DNA of 64,000 nucleotides from NCBI GenBank assembly GCA_008933805.1, contig WBUH01000001.1, positions 186,001 through 250,000 of the forward strand, given 5' to 3'. This DNA is from Bacteroidota bacterium. Lineage in GTDB: Bacteria > Bacteroidota > Bacteroidia > UBA8524. The first letter of the stretch is position 1. The number at the start of each line of letters is the position of its first letter. The notes under the pieces are model-generated. The model had not been told where the DNA came from and made no database searches. It saw nothing but the letters and a program-made list of their open reading frames with translations. The translations under genes and the position numbers were made by a program. Below are positions 1 through 8,272 of the stretch, piece after piece.

Positions 1-1
1 A

Positions 2-1900
2 AACATGGGAGTTGGGGTGGCAAAACCTGTAATAAGAGGGATGGCATTTAACCGCGTGGCTGTGGCCGATAACGGGGTGAAGCAAGAAGGCCAGCAATGG
101 GGTGCCGACCACGGTTTAGAGATTGACCAGTTTAGTATCGACCAAATTGAGATTTTAAAAGGGCCCGCCTCATTAATTTACGGGTCGGATGCCATCGGCG
201 GGGTGATCCATTTAAAACATCCGGTTAGCCCGCTGGAAGGAAAACATAGCGCAGGACTTCTTACCAACTACAAAAGTGTTAACCAAACCTACGGAATATC
301 AGGGTATGCGCAAGGAAACCACAAAGGGTTGGTATATAGAGCAAGGGTGACGGCGTTGGGTTACGGAGATTACAAAGTACCCGCCGACAGCTTTACTTAC
401 AATCGTTACCGTTTGCCCATTTATAACAATACCTTAAAAAACACGGCAGGCACCGAGCGGCACGTCGCCATGATGTTGGGCATCAACCGTAATTGGGGGT
501 ATAGCCACCTTACGGTGAGTAACTATCACCAGCAAATTGGGGTGTTTAGCGGTGCATTGGGTATTCCCCGATCGTATCAGCTAACCTCGGATGGTAACAG
601 CCGTAATATTGCGTTGCCCAATCAGCAAATCAACCATTTTAAGGTAATATCAAACAGTAATATCCGCTTAGGTCGTTCGTGGCTTGAAGCAGACTTGGGC
701 TACCAATACAACCAACGCGATGAAAACTCTAATCCGCACAACCACGGGGTAGGGCCTGCGGTGAAGGGGAGTCTTGCCCATAGGTTGAAATTACAAACCT
801 ATACCGCCAACCTTCGTTACCATGCAACTACCTTAAAAAGGTTTGACGGCGTGTACGGTATTAACACCAGTTACCAGCAAAACCGTTTTGAAGGGTATGA
901 GTTTCTGTTACCTAATTTTACTAATTTCAGCATTGGCGGTTTTGCTATTGAAAAGTGGCGGGTGAATAAAGCGTTGGTTCTTAATGGAGGGTTAAGGTTT
1001 GATTATGGTCGGGTGGATATTAAGAGGCATTTGCAGCCCGTTTGGCAAAACGCCGATACCATTATCGGTTATGCACAACGTACACCAAACGTGAACCGGA
1101 ATTTTTACAGTTGGAGCGGAAGTGTAGGTGCTGCGTACAACCCAAATAAACATTGGAGTTTTAAATTCAATTTTGGTAAATCATTCCGGATGCCTACTCC
1201 GCAAGAGTTGAGCGTGAATGGGGTGCACCATGGGAGTTTCCGTCATGAAATGGGTGATTCAAGCCTGATGCCCGAAGCCGGCTACCAAACCGATTTGGGG
1301 ATTTCTGTTGAGAAGGAAAAGTTCTTAATTAGTGTTACTCCGTTTTTTAACTATTTCAGCAATTACATTTACTTGCGACCCACGGCTGAGTTTTCGACGT
1401 TGCCTGAAGGTGGACAGGTGTACCGCTTTACTCAAACCGAGGCAATTTATACAGGCGGCGAGGTGACGATAGAGTTTCATCCTGTAAAAACCCTGCATCT
1501 TTCTGTAACTGCCGACATGGTATATACTTATAATGTAAAAGAAGAATTGCCTCTGCCCTTTACCCCGCCACCGTCAATTAAACCTGAAATTGAATGGGAG
1601 TTTGACAACGTATTAAAGCGTTTTGAAAATGTGTTTGTGCGGGTAGGCTATAATTACACTTTTGCCCAAAACCGCACCGATAGGAATGAGTTGAATACGC
1701 CTTCTTATAGCTTGGTAAACATGGGGGCGGGTTTTGATGTAGTGTATAAAAAGAAAAAACGGCTAAGTGTGTCAGCATTGGTGCAAAACCTTGGTGATGC
1801 ACGATACCTTAACCACCTGAGCCGCTGGCGATACCTTAATTTACCAGAACCCGGCCGTAACTTTGTAATTACCGTTACTGTGCCCGTTTTGGATAAGTAA
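2..1900 (+). CDS. TonB-dependent outer membrane receptor, 5' end outside window
   Basis: This is the C-terminal part of a TonB-dependent receptor, a 22-strand outer membrane barrel that imports metals, metal chelates or other scarce solutes using TonB energy. The reading frame is open to the window edge, so signal peptide and TonB box are missing. The first ~65 visible residues are the end of the plug domain (IRG, ILKGPASLIYGSDAIGGVI). The rest is alternating aromatic barrel strands ending at the 3' end of the gene. The plug segment QQWGADHGLEID resembles receptors of the metal-uptake (ZnuD-like) type, which is an inference. It converges on the flavin oxidoreductase, with 2 bp between the stop codons. 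A DUF4625 lipoprotein and a Fur-family gene lie 6-9 kb away. The substrate is not established. Confidence 0.9.
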   Translation, partial: NMGVGVAKPVIRGMAFNRVAVADNGVKQEGQQWGADHGLEIDQFSIDQIEILKGPASLIYGSDAIGGVIHLKHPVSPLEGKHSAGLLTNYKSVNQTYGISGYAQGNHKGLVYRARVTALGYGDYKVPADSFTYNRYRLPIYNNTLKNTAGTERHVAMMLGINRNWGYSHLTVSNYHQQIGVFSGALGIPRSYQLTSDGNSRNIALPNQQINHFKVISNSNIRLGRSWLEADLGYQYNQRDENSNPHNHGVGPAVKGSLAHRLKLQTYTANLRYHATTLKRFDGVYGINTSYQQNRFEGYEFLLPNFTNFSIGGFAIEKWRVNKALVLNGGLRFDYGRVDIKRHLQPVWQNADTIIGYAQRTPNVNRNFYSWSGSVGAAYNPNKHWSFKFNFGKSFRMPTPQELSVNGVHHGSFRHEMGDSSLMPEAGYQTDLGISVEKEKFLISVTPFFNYFSNYIYLRPTAEFSTLPEGGQVYRFTQTEAIYTGGEVTIEFHPVKTLHLSVTADMVYTYNVKEELPLPFTPPPSIKPEIEWEFDNVLKRFENVFVRVGYNYTFAQNRTDRNELNTPSYSLVNMGAGFDVVYKKKKRLSVSALVQNLGDARYLNHLSRWRYLNLPEPGRNFVITVTVPVLDK

Positions 1901-1902
1901 GG

Positions 1903-2925
1903 TTAAAAGCTTTCTTCTATCATTTCCTTGTTGAGTGCTGCCCCCGCAAAGTTTCCGCTTGCAACGGCTGCTGCAACTGCTCTTAACGGACTTGTGCAAT
2001 CACCGGCAGCATATATCCCTTTTACTGTGGTTTTCTGCATAAAATCAACTTTAATATGTCCCATTTCAGTAAGTTCACACCCCAGTTGCTCAGGCAGGTT
2101 ACAATGTTGTTTCATTGCAGGGCGTGCATAGATTGCCTTGATAGGTTGTGAACTCCCATCGGTAAACAGTAGTTGGGTTGCCTTCCCATTCTCGTGCTTA
2201 ATTTCTGCAATTTCTTTTGTTACTATCTCAATTTCCTTTGCAATCAATTTGGCGGTGTGTTCGGCTTTTAGTGTTGAGGGGCCATTGGTAAATACCGTTA
2301 ATTTGTCTGTCCAATTGCTGATTAGCTTTGCAAACTCATAAGCCATATCTCCATTGGCAAGTATTCCGGTTTCAAGTCCTTTTACTTCATAACCGTGACA
2401 ATACGGGCAATGTAGCACAGATATTCCCCAACATTCAGCAAAGCCTTTAATAGCAGGCATTTCATCGGACATTCCTGTTGCAAATACTAGTTTTTTTGCT
2501 ATTACAGTTTCTGTGTTATCGATACTAACTGCAAATCCTCCCGAATCAAGTTGTGTGGCATTGGTCGCCAGTCCTTTTTTTAGTTTAACGGTTGAATAGG
2601 CAAGCACTTGTTCTAAAGCCAGATTTGCAATTTCGGCAGGTGTATCCCCGTCGTGGGTAATGAAGTTATGAGAATGCGGGGTTTGGCGGTTGCAGGGGTT
2701 ACCGCTGTCTATTATTAAAACACTTCTTAGTGAACGGCCAAGTGCCATTGCCGCTGGAAGGCCGGCGTAGCTGCCTCCTATAATAATTACATCGTAAGTT
2801 GGGTGAGGGTTCATGTGAATAGGGTACTTTGTTTGGTTGAATATTTTCGTGCTAATGAAACTGCCCGCTAACAGCCATAATGCACGTTTAAAAAAGGTGC
2901 GGCGTGAGCGTACAAACAGTTTCAT
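1903..2925 (-). CDS. NAD(P)/FAD-dependent oxidoreductase (thioredoxin reductase-like) with Tat-like N-terminus
   Basis: This is a two-dinucleotide-fold flavoprotein related to thioredoxin reductase, about 340 residues from the ATG at 2925. FAD binding is shown by YDVIIIGGSYAG near residues 45-55, a redox pair in CPYCHGYE near 173-176, and AAGDC near the C-terminus. The second nucleotide motif is degenerate (GILANGDMAYEFA). The N-terminus carries SRRTFFK at residues 7-13 followed by a hydrophobic stretch, a good match to the twin-arginine signal consensus. The protein may therefore be exported folded with its flavin, or membrane-anchored. An alternative ATG at 2814 gives a plain cytoplasmic enzyme. 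A 23-bp-arm inverted repeat lies directly upstream of 2925. The reaction partner is unknown. Confidence 0.85.
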   Translation of the reverse strand: MKLFVRSRRTFFKRALWLLAGSFISTKIFNQTKYPIHMNPHPTYDVIIIGGSYAGLPAAMALGRSLRSVLIIDSGNPCNRQTPHSHNFITHDGDTPAEIANLALEQVLAYSTVKLKKGLATNATQLDSGGFAVSIDNTETVIAKKLVFATGMSDEMPAIKGFAECWGISVLHCPYCHGYEVKGLETGILANGDMAYEFAKLISNWTDKLTVFTNGPSTLKAEHTAKLIAKEIEIVTKEIAEIKHENGKATQLLFTDGSSQPIKAIYARPAMKQHCNLPEQLGCELTEMGHIKVDFMQKTTVKGIYAAGDCTSPLRAVAAAVASGNFAGAALNKEMIEESF

Positions 2926-2930
2926 AATGC

Positions 2931-2977
2931 AAAAATAGTCTTTAAATGCAACAGTGTTGCATTTAAAGACTATTTTT
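2931..2977. promoter_or_regulatory. Long perfect inverted repeat containing a 7-1-7 operator-like core
   Basis: Two 23-bp arms (2931-2953 and 2955-2977) pair perfectly around a single central base. The core, TGCAACA-G-TGTTGCA at 2947-2961, has the same sequence apart from the centre as the repeat in the DUF4625 promoter at 8218-8232. The 7-1-7 geometry is that of Fur-family boxes. It fills the 73-bp gap between the C1 peptidase stop and the oxidoreductase ATG. The T-run closing the right arm on the minus strand means it could equally act as a terminator for the peptidase gene. Both roles are possible. Confidence 0.55.
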
Positions 2978-2998
2978 TGCAAAGTACCAAAGTTAAGG

Positions 2999-4168
2999 CT
3001 ACTTCTTAATGCCCATCTTCTTTGCTATAGCATCGGGGATAGCATTTTTATGAACCAAGATGTTGGTGGTTTTATACAACACATATTGTTGTGAGGCATA
3101 CAAAAATCCGCCACAATCATTGGTTTTAGTGCCCCAAGAGTTTTTTACCTTATAATACACGTTACCGTTTTGGTCTTTCAAAATACCAGTAAGGTGCATC
3201 CCGTGGTCGTCTTCGGTTTCGTAGCTATCAAAAGCAACACGGCGCAGACTGTCAGTAATGGTAAGTTGTGCAACAGGCTCAGTAAATGCCTTTTCCATTT
3301 CTGCGGCCGGCTTCTGTGTCCATTCAGCATCAGCAGGAACGATGGCGATACCGTTTTTCCAGCTAAATCCCTTTTCGCTAACATCAGCAGCCCAAGCAAC
3401 CCCGTATCCGTTGGTAAGTGCGTTGTCCAATACTTGTTTCATGTCTTCCACAGGTATGTTGTGAAAATTGCCCCACATCCAGTTATCGGGAACTTCAAGA
3501 GCAAACTGGCTATAAAAAGGGTGGTGGTTGAACGAAGTAATCGCCACGTAATCATCCATGTTTATACCCAATGATTCAGCAAATGTTTTAGGGGTGTATT
3601 TTTTGCCGTTGTAAGTAAATTCAGTTGGCTCTGCTCCAAAGTAAGCGTCCAGTACGCCGTTAATGGCTTCTTGCCATACATTACTGGGCTTTTTGTTGTT
3701 TTTAGCCTGTATAACTACATCGGCCATTGCTTTCATCATGGCATCTAATTCGCCGTGTACAGGTGTAGAATCTCCTGTGGCAGCAGCACTTTTATCTGCA
3801 CTAAGGGGCACAATGCCGTAGTTTTTCCAAACATACATCGCATCGTGAAACGCACCGCCCGGTGCAAGGGCAATAGAGCCGTGCATACGAACATATTTAA
3901 CTACTTTATCTGCGTAAGCTTTACGTGCAACATACATAGGAGCCAGTTTTACTGTGCCTTTGCCCATACGCATCAATTCGCTTTCAAAAAACGATAGCGA
4001 AGAGTAGCTCCAGCAAGTGCTTGAGCGGTTTTGGTTGCCTACCCAAGTAGCTTCAATGTCTTTAACTACGGTAAACTTATAGTTGCTGCCTTCTTTGTTG
4101 GTAACGGTTTGCGCTGTTGCAAACGTGGCCAAGGCAAGCATTAATGTAGAAAATACTGATTTTTTCAT
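2999..4168 (-). CDS. Secreted C1B-family cysteine peptidase (bleomycin hydrolase/PepC-like)
   Basis: This is a papain-fold cysteine aminopeptidase of the bleomycin hydrolase group, 389 residues. Residues 1-20 form a signal peptide ending in ATAQ, so unlike cytoplasmic PepC it should act in the periplasm or outside the cell. Catalytic residues are recognisable: Q46 and C52 in GNQNRSSTCWSYSS, H322 in DDHGMHLTG and N343 in VKNSWG. No T9SS sorting domain is visible. It is slightly shorter than the usual 440-470 residues of cytoplasmic homologues. It is read in the same direction as the oxidoreductase and the subtilase but separated from each by a gap with its own inverted repeat or spacer. The likely role is peptide degradation. 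Confidence 0.9.
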   Translation of the reverse strand: MKKSVFSTLMLALATFATAQTVTNKEGSNYKFTVVKDIEATWVGNQNRSSTCWSYSSLSFFESELMRMGKGTVKLAPMYVARKAYADKVVKYVRMHGSIALAPGGAFHDAMYVWKNYGIVPLSADKSAAATGDSTPVHGELDAMMKAMADVVIQAKNNKKPSNVWQEAINGVLDAYFGAEPTEFTYNGKKYTPKTFAESLGINMDDYVAITSFNHHPFYSQFALEVPDNWMWGNFHNIPVEDMKQVLDNALTNGYGVAWAADVSEKGFSWKNGIAIVPADAEWTQKPAAEMEKAFTEPVAQLTITDSLRRVAFDSYETEDDHGMHLTGILKDQNGNVYYKVKNSWGTKTNDCGGFLYASQQYVLYKTTNILVHKNAIPDAIAKKMGIKK

Positions 4169-4254
4169 GTCCGAAATTTATGCGGGCATAAAGTTAAATC
4201 CAAAAGAATGCTGAAAAGTTTAAATACGACTGAAGGAAAAAATTACCGATAGAA

Positions 4255-5916
4255 TTAGCGGTTTACCAGCAAACGGGTTTGATAATAGGCTGTTCCGTTG
4301 CTTACAGAAATGTTGTAAATGCCTTGGGGAAGCTCAGTAACGTTGATGTACTGATTACTTTGTGCAATTGTTTGTTGTGCTACCAATACCCCTGAAACAT
4401 TAAATATTGATACCTGAAGGGCATCGCCGCTATTTGACAAAGACTCGAAGGGAAGTGTGATAGATGTATTAGCTGGGTTCGGATATACTGTAAAATCACC
4501 TGTGGGACTCACCACTGAAACAGAGGTTAAGTGACCCGTGTAGTTAATACTCTTATCAACATTGATCCTGCCTGCACCCAAACGGCCTTCAAAATTGGGG
4601 TTTTGAGCGGAAATATTATCACAGGTTTCCTTCAATATGCGTTCAATGAAAGGTTTCCAGTCTGGGTTTTGAGAAATTAACAAACCGATTAAGCTGGAAA
4701 CAATCGGAGCAGCCATTGAAGTACCCGTCATATTATCGTAGGCGTAATCGCTGTTTGCAACGGTGCTGTATATGTTATGGCCGGGAGCCATCACATCTAC
4801 ATAACTTCCGAAACTTGATGTTCTGTATTTCTTATCGTTTTGGTCTGTGGCACCTACTGCAATTACACCATTTAGCGCAGCAGGGTAAAAATCATCTACC
4901 GTGTAATTGGGATTATCAGTGCCATAATTACCGGCGGCAGCAACAACAATTATATTGTTTTTGCGGGCTTCGTTAATAGCTTTTGAAAGTTCTTCACTCC
5001 AAATATTTGTGCCCCATGAGCAGTTGATAATATCAACCCCCTTGGCTATAGCATAATAAATGCCTTCGATATAATGAGTCAGATTGAAAGGATTTTGTAT
5101 TGCATCAGCATCTCTTACTGCTTTTACGCAAAGTATACGGTTGTTGATGCCCAGCGAAGTGATGCCAATATTGTTGTCGGCAGCACCTAAAATACCTGCA
5201 ATGTGGGTTCCATGATTACCAAATGATTTTGGCAACCTTTCTCCATCAGGTCCTGACGGACGGGTAGGAGGCATGGGGTTATTGTCGTTATCCGCAACAT
5301 CCCACCCATAGATATCATCAATGTAGCCGTTATTATCATCGTCTCTTCCTGATGAAGCTACGGCATTAAAACGCTTGTCCTCGTCAGAAAGCATTATTTT
5401 TGTCCACAAGTCTTCATGGGTGTACCTAACCCCGTCATCAATTACAGCGATGTCTATTTCGAAGCCTGAACGCTGAAAACCCGTCCACGACATTTTTATG
5501 GTTTTAAAATACCACTGTTTGCTTTCGTCGTAATCGGCAGGGACGTATTGTTGATATGCAACAGGAATACGTTCGGCGTGCTCCACTTCATCGTGGGTAT
5601 TAAGGGCTTTTATCAATCCTTCTATATCCGAACCTTCTTTTAGTGTTACCCTGTAAAGTTCTTTGGTACTTTCTACCGAACTGGGGAAAGGGTTTATCAT
5701 CTTTTCACCCCCGTATGATTTTATCAGTTCCCAAACTGATTTACCCGTATGCGGATGATTTGGGTTGGGGATGTATGCTGTAGCCTCTTGTACCACCCCT
5801 TTGGCTAAACGAACAAACAACTCATTGCTCACATATACTTGTTGCTGCGTAACCTGAGCATTTGCCCAAGTGCATAGCGCAACTAGCAGTGTGAGGACGG
5901 TGAGTGATTTTTTCAT
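4255..5916 (-). CDS. Secreted S8 (subtilisin-like) serine peptidase with T9SS type A sorting domain
   Basis: This is an extracellular subtilase, 553 residues from the ATG at 5916, chosen because MKKSLTVLTLLVAL begins a clean signal peptide; nine extra residues are possible. The triad is D160 (AVIDDGVRYTHEDL), H235 (NHGTHIAG) and S400 (GTSMAAPI), with the oxyanion Asn in AAAGNYG. Residues 20-130 look like an inhibitory propeptide. The last ~80 residues (FTVYPNPANTSITL to the C-terminal RLLVNR) are a type A CTD that directs export through the T9SS and cell-surface attachment. It is probably a nutrient-scavenging protease. It is followed by an 86-bp gap before the C1 peptidase. Confidence 0.95.
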   Translation of the reverse strand: MKKSLTVLTLLVALCTWANAQVTQQQVYVSNELFVRLAKGVVQEATAYIPNPNHPHTGKSVWELIKSYGGEKMINPFPSSVESTKELYRVTLKEGSDIEGLIKALNTHDEVEHAERIPVAYQQYVPADYDESKQWYFKTIKMSWTGFQRSGFEIDIAVIDDGVRYTHEDLWTKIMLSDEDKRFNAVASSGRDDDNNGYIDDIYGWDVADNDNNPMPPTRPSGPDGERLPKSFGNHGTHIAGILGAADNNIGITSLGINNRILCVKAVRDADAIQNPFNLTHYIEGIYYAIAKGVDIINCSWGTNIWSEELSKAINEARKNNIIVVAAAGNYGTDNPNYTVDDFYPAALNGVIAVGATDQNDKKYRTSSFGSYVDVMAPGHNIYSTVANSDYAYDNMTGTSMAAPIVSSLIGLLISQNPDWKPFIERILKETCDNISAQNPNFEGRLGAGRINVDKSINYTGHLTSVSVVSPTGDFTVYPNPANTSITLPFESLSNSGDALQVSIFNVSGVLVAQQTIAQSNQYINVTELPQGIYNISVSNGTAYYQTRLLVNR

Positions 5917-6011
5917 TTGTTCGTTAACTAGACGATATATCAAAGTTAAACATTGGTTACCGAATAAAAAAATTTATTCATCGAATTTTTGTAGGAGAAT
6001 GCGAAAAGAAA

Positions 6012-6044
6012 AAATCCCCGCAAGCATCACTGCAGCGGGGATTT
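6012..6044 (-). terminator. Rho-independent terminator after the sigma factor/barrel operon
   Basis: A 10-bp perfect stem (AAATCCCCGC / GCGGGGATTT) with a 13-nt loop is followed on the minus strand by a T-rich run (TTTTCTTTTC). It sits 45 bp past the stop codon of the barrel protein gene and closes that operon. Confidence 0.85.
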
Positions 6045-6088
6045 ACACCTAACCAATGAAAAAAATTATTTGTTGACTTGTATCTTTT

Positions 6089-7486
6089 TTAAAAACTAAA
6101 AGCAAGAGCTACGTTACCACCTATCGACCATGGGCGAACATCTACATGAGTTTCTTTTGTCGCAGATGAAGTAACTGCCCTGCGGTAGTTAAATCCGGCT
6201 AAAGCGCGCCAGTTTTTGCTGATATTGTAATGCAAACCTGCATTAGCCGAAACCATCACGTAGTTTTGGAAGTAGTTTGTGTTTGAACTGCTTGATGGAA
6301 TGAATGCATTGCCAAATTGGGGTTCGTATAAATAATAATTGTAGTTATTAAGTATGTTGTAGGCTGCACCCGCAGATACGTTGAAACCCCAGTATTTGTT
6401 TATGTCTTGCATAAAACCAACTTCAAGCGGAATTTGTATGTAATTGTAGCTGTTTTGATGCGCAGTTGTAGTACCTACTGCAACGCTATCAACTTTATTT
6501 CCATATATGGGATCGTTTTGGTTACCTTGCTGGTTCTTGCGACGGTGTATATCGTATTTTACTATTTCAGTGGTGTTGTAAATATTTACCCCTGATTTGA
6601 TAAATACGTTTTTCGATACCATGTAGCCCATTTGTATGCCATAAGTAGTGGCGATACCGCTATGCTCATACTTGTTGCGCTCAGCGGCTGAGGCCCAACC
6701 AAATGTTGGTTTTACATCGGTTGCTGTACGGTTGTTTTGTGCATAACCATATACAGCGCCAATAAACCATTTGTTATATTTTGCTTTGGTATCTTTATCA
6801 GTGGTGTTGCCTTTACCCTTTTCAGTGTCCTTTTCTTCAAGATTCTCCTCTGTTTCAGCAGCAGGTGTAGTTGGTTCTTCAATAGTGCTGTTATTGTCAT
6901 CAACTATTGGTGCTTGAGTGTTTTCAGGAGCTAAAGGTTCTTGTTGGGTTTCAACAGGTGCTGCCTCAACAGTGGTGGGTCGGTCTTCAGTTGTCGCAGG
7001 TACAACGGCAGGAGAATTTTCTGCTGCGGGTGTTGTATTGCGGGGAATTGAGTTTCCGTTATTCCTACCATTGTTTCTTCCGTTGCCGGTTCCGTTCGAT
7101 GTAGTAGCATCGTAAGTAATAGGCGCAGGTGTTGCAACATCCGTTGTTGCAGGTGCAGCGGTTTCTTGGGGCACTTGTGTATTGCCTGCTTCGCTTTGTG
7201 CAGGGGCAGGTGAGCTAATCACTGCAGGTTGTTGTGCCATTTGAGGCTGCTCGTTGTTATTTACCAATGTAAATGTAACAATGCCGCTGGCCAGCACTAC
7301 TACCGCCACCGACGAGAACCACCATAGGAAACGCTTTTTGCGTTGTGTTTCCTTTTGGTCCATTTCGTGGTGAATACGGTCCCAAAGGCTATCCGATAGT
7401 TCCGGTTCGAAGTTATCAATCCGCTGGCGCAGTTTGTTCTTCAAACCTTCTCCTTCGCTGTATTCGTTTAAATTAACAATTTTCAT
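6089..7486 (-). CDS. Inner-membrane protein with cytoplasmic N-domain and C-terminal outer-membrane barrel domain; putative anti-sigma partner
   Basis: This 465-residue protein sits 34 bp downstream of an ECF sigma gene. Residues 1-50 are charged and helical (LSDSLWDRIHHEMDQKE) and look cytoplasmic. Residues ~53-75 form one membrane helix (WWFSSVAVVVLASGIVTFTLV). Residues ~76-235 are a low-complexity P/T/E/N-rich linker. From ~240 to the end there are amphipathic beta strands of the PorT/OMP_b-brl type, ending SIGGNVALAFSF with the terminal Phe typical of outer membrane proteins. The operon context and layout suggest an anti-sigma factor tied to an outer membrane sensor, but no anti-sigma domain was recognised with certainty. 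A terminator follows the gene. Confidence 0.8.
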   Translation of the reverse strand: MKIVNLNEYSEGEGLKNKLRQRIDNFEPELSDSLWDRIHHEMDQKETQRKKRFLWWFSSVAVVVLASGIVTFTLVNNNEQPQMAQQPAVISSPAPAQSEAGNTQVPQETAAPATTDVATPAPITYDATTSNGTGNGRNNGRNNGNSIPRNTTPAAENSPAVVPATTEDRPTTVEAAPVETQQEPLAPENTQAPIVDDNNSTIEEPTTPAAETEENLEEKDTEKGKGNTTDKDTKAKYNKWFIGAVYGYAQNNRTATDVKPTFGWASAAERNKYEHSGIATTYGIQMGYMVSKNVFIKSGVNIYNTTEIVKYDIHRRKNQQGNQNDPIYGNKVDSVAVGTTTAHQNSYNYIQIPLEVGFMQDINKYWGFNVSAGAAYNILNNYNYYLYEPQFGNAFIPSSSSNTNYFQNYVMVSANAGLHYNISKNWRALAGFNYRRAVTSSATKETHVDVRPWSIGGNVALAFSF

Positions 7487-7520
7487 CGTTCTGTTTGTTT
7501 ATGGTCGCCAATTCAGTGCC

Positions 7521-8114
7521 TTAAACTATATTATGTTTTAAAAAAAAATTTCGTTCGCTGTTTTTCAACATCGTTTGCAGCAAGGTGCGTGCCCTTGCGT
7601 ACTGTGATTTTGAAGTACCTACTGATATGCCCAATTGCTCTGCAATTTCTGCATGGCTAAAGCCTTCAATTGCAAATAGGGTAAATACCATTCTTCCGCC
7701 TTCAGGCAACCTTTGTATGGCACCCACAATATCTTCAGTAGCAAATTTGTCAATATCAAGGGTCGATACTTTGTGTTCGGCCTCATCAACATCCACTTCT
7801 ATGTATTTTATCCGCTTCATTTTGCGGTAGTAATCGGTGGCTGTGTTTACAATTATGCGGCGTATCCATCCTTCAAAGCTGCCCACAGGTTTATAGTTTT
7901 TAAGGTTCTCAAAAATCTTTATAAACCCTTCCTGCAAAATATTCTCAGCCTCATATCTGTCTCTTGCATAACACAAACACACCGATAGCATTTTGCGTGC
8001 ATACCTGTCGTACAAATGTTTTTGGTACAACCTGTCGTTATTCACGCATCCTTTTATCAGTTCGGTTTCGCTTATCATAGCTAAGGGCAGTGTGTTTAAT
8101 GTATCAAACGCCAT
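7521..8114 (-). CDS. ECF-type RNA polymerase sigma factor
   Basis: This is an extracytoplasmic-function sigma-70 factor, 197 residues. Region 2 is seen in YARKMLSVCLCYARDRYEAENILQ followed by FIKIFENLKNY and GSFEGWIRRIIVNTATDYYR. Region 4 is LPEGGRMVFTLFAIEGFSHAEIAEQLGISVGTSKSQ. Region 3 is absent, as expected for the group. It directs polymerase to a specific set of promoters when its anti-sigma factor releases it. The next gene in the operon, encoding a membrane protein with an outer membrane barrel domain, is the obvious candidate regulator. A second in-frame ATG at 8078 (MISETELI) is an alternative start. The gene is divergent from the DUF4625 lipoprotein. Confidence 0.93.
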   Translation of the reverse strand: MAFDTLNTLPLAMISETELIKGCVNNDRLYQKHLYDRYARKMLSVCLCYARDRYEAENILQEGFIKIFENLKNYKPVGSFEGWIRRIIVNTATDYYRKMKRIKYIEVDVDEAEHKVSTLDIDKFATEDIVGAIQRLPEGGRMVFTLFAIEGFSHAEIAEQLGISVGTSKSQYARARTLLQTMLKNSERNFFLKHNIV

Positions 8115-8159
8115 TTTGCAAAGGCGGGTTGTAATTAGCGATAAAAAATTTAAAGATAA

Positions 8160-8181
8160 GTGCTAAAACTATCTTTAGCAC
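8160..8181. repeat. Perfect 8-bp inverted repeat in the sigma factor/DUF4625 divergent promoter region
   Basis: GTGCTAAA (8160-8167) and TTTAGCAC (8174-8181) are separated by 6 bp. It lies 46 bp upstream of the sigma factor start and 34 bp before the -33 element of the DUF4625 promoter. It is a possible operator or autoregulatory site; no role is shown by the sequence alone. Confidence 0.5.
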
Positions 8182-8215
8182 AATGCTGTCAATGATTTAC
8201 AAAAGGAAATATTTA

Positions 8216-8259
8216 TTTGCAACAATGTTGCATTTGATTATATTTGCAACGATGTTTCA
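8216..8259 (+). promoter_or_regulatory. DUF4625 promoter overlapped by two Fur-type 7-1-7 repeats
   Basis: A consensus Bacteroidota promoter is visible: TTTG at 8216-8219, a 19-bp spacer and TATATTTG (TAnnTTTG) at 8239-8246. Two repeats overlap it. TGCAACA-A-TGTTGCA at 8218-8232 is perfect and fills the spacer. TGCAACG-A-TGTTTCA at 8245-8259 is imperfect and covers the -7 box and likely start site. Centres are 27 bp apart. This arrangement fits repression by the Fur-family protein encoded at 9085-9516. Confidence 0.7.
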
Positions 8260-8272
8260 TAAAACCAAAATC

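Noticed and set aside
8183-8272. Longer N-terminus for the DUF4625 protein
   Set aside because: It would translate the promoter and operator repeats and put 30 residues before a clean lipoprotein signal.
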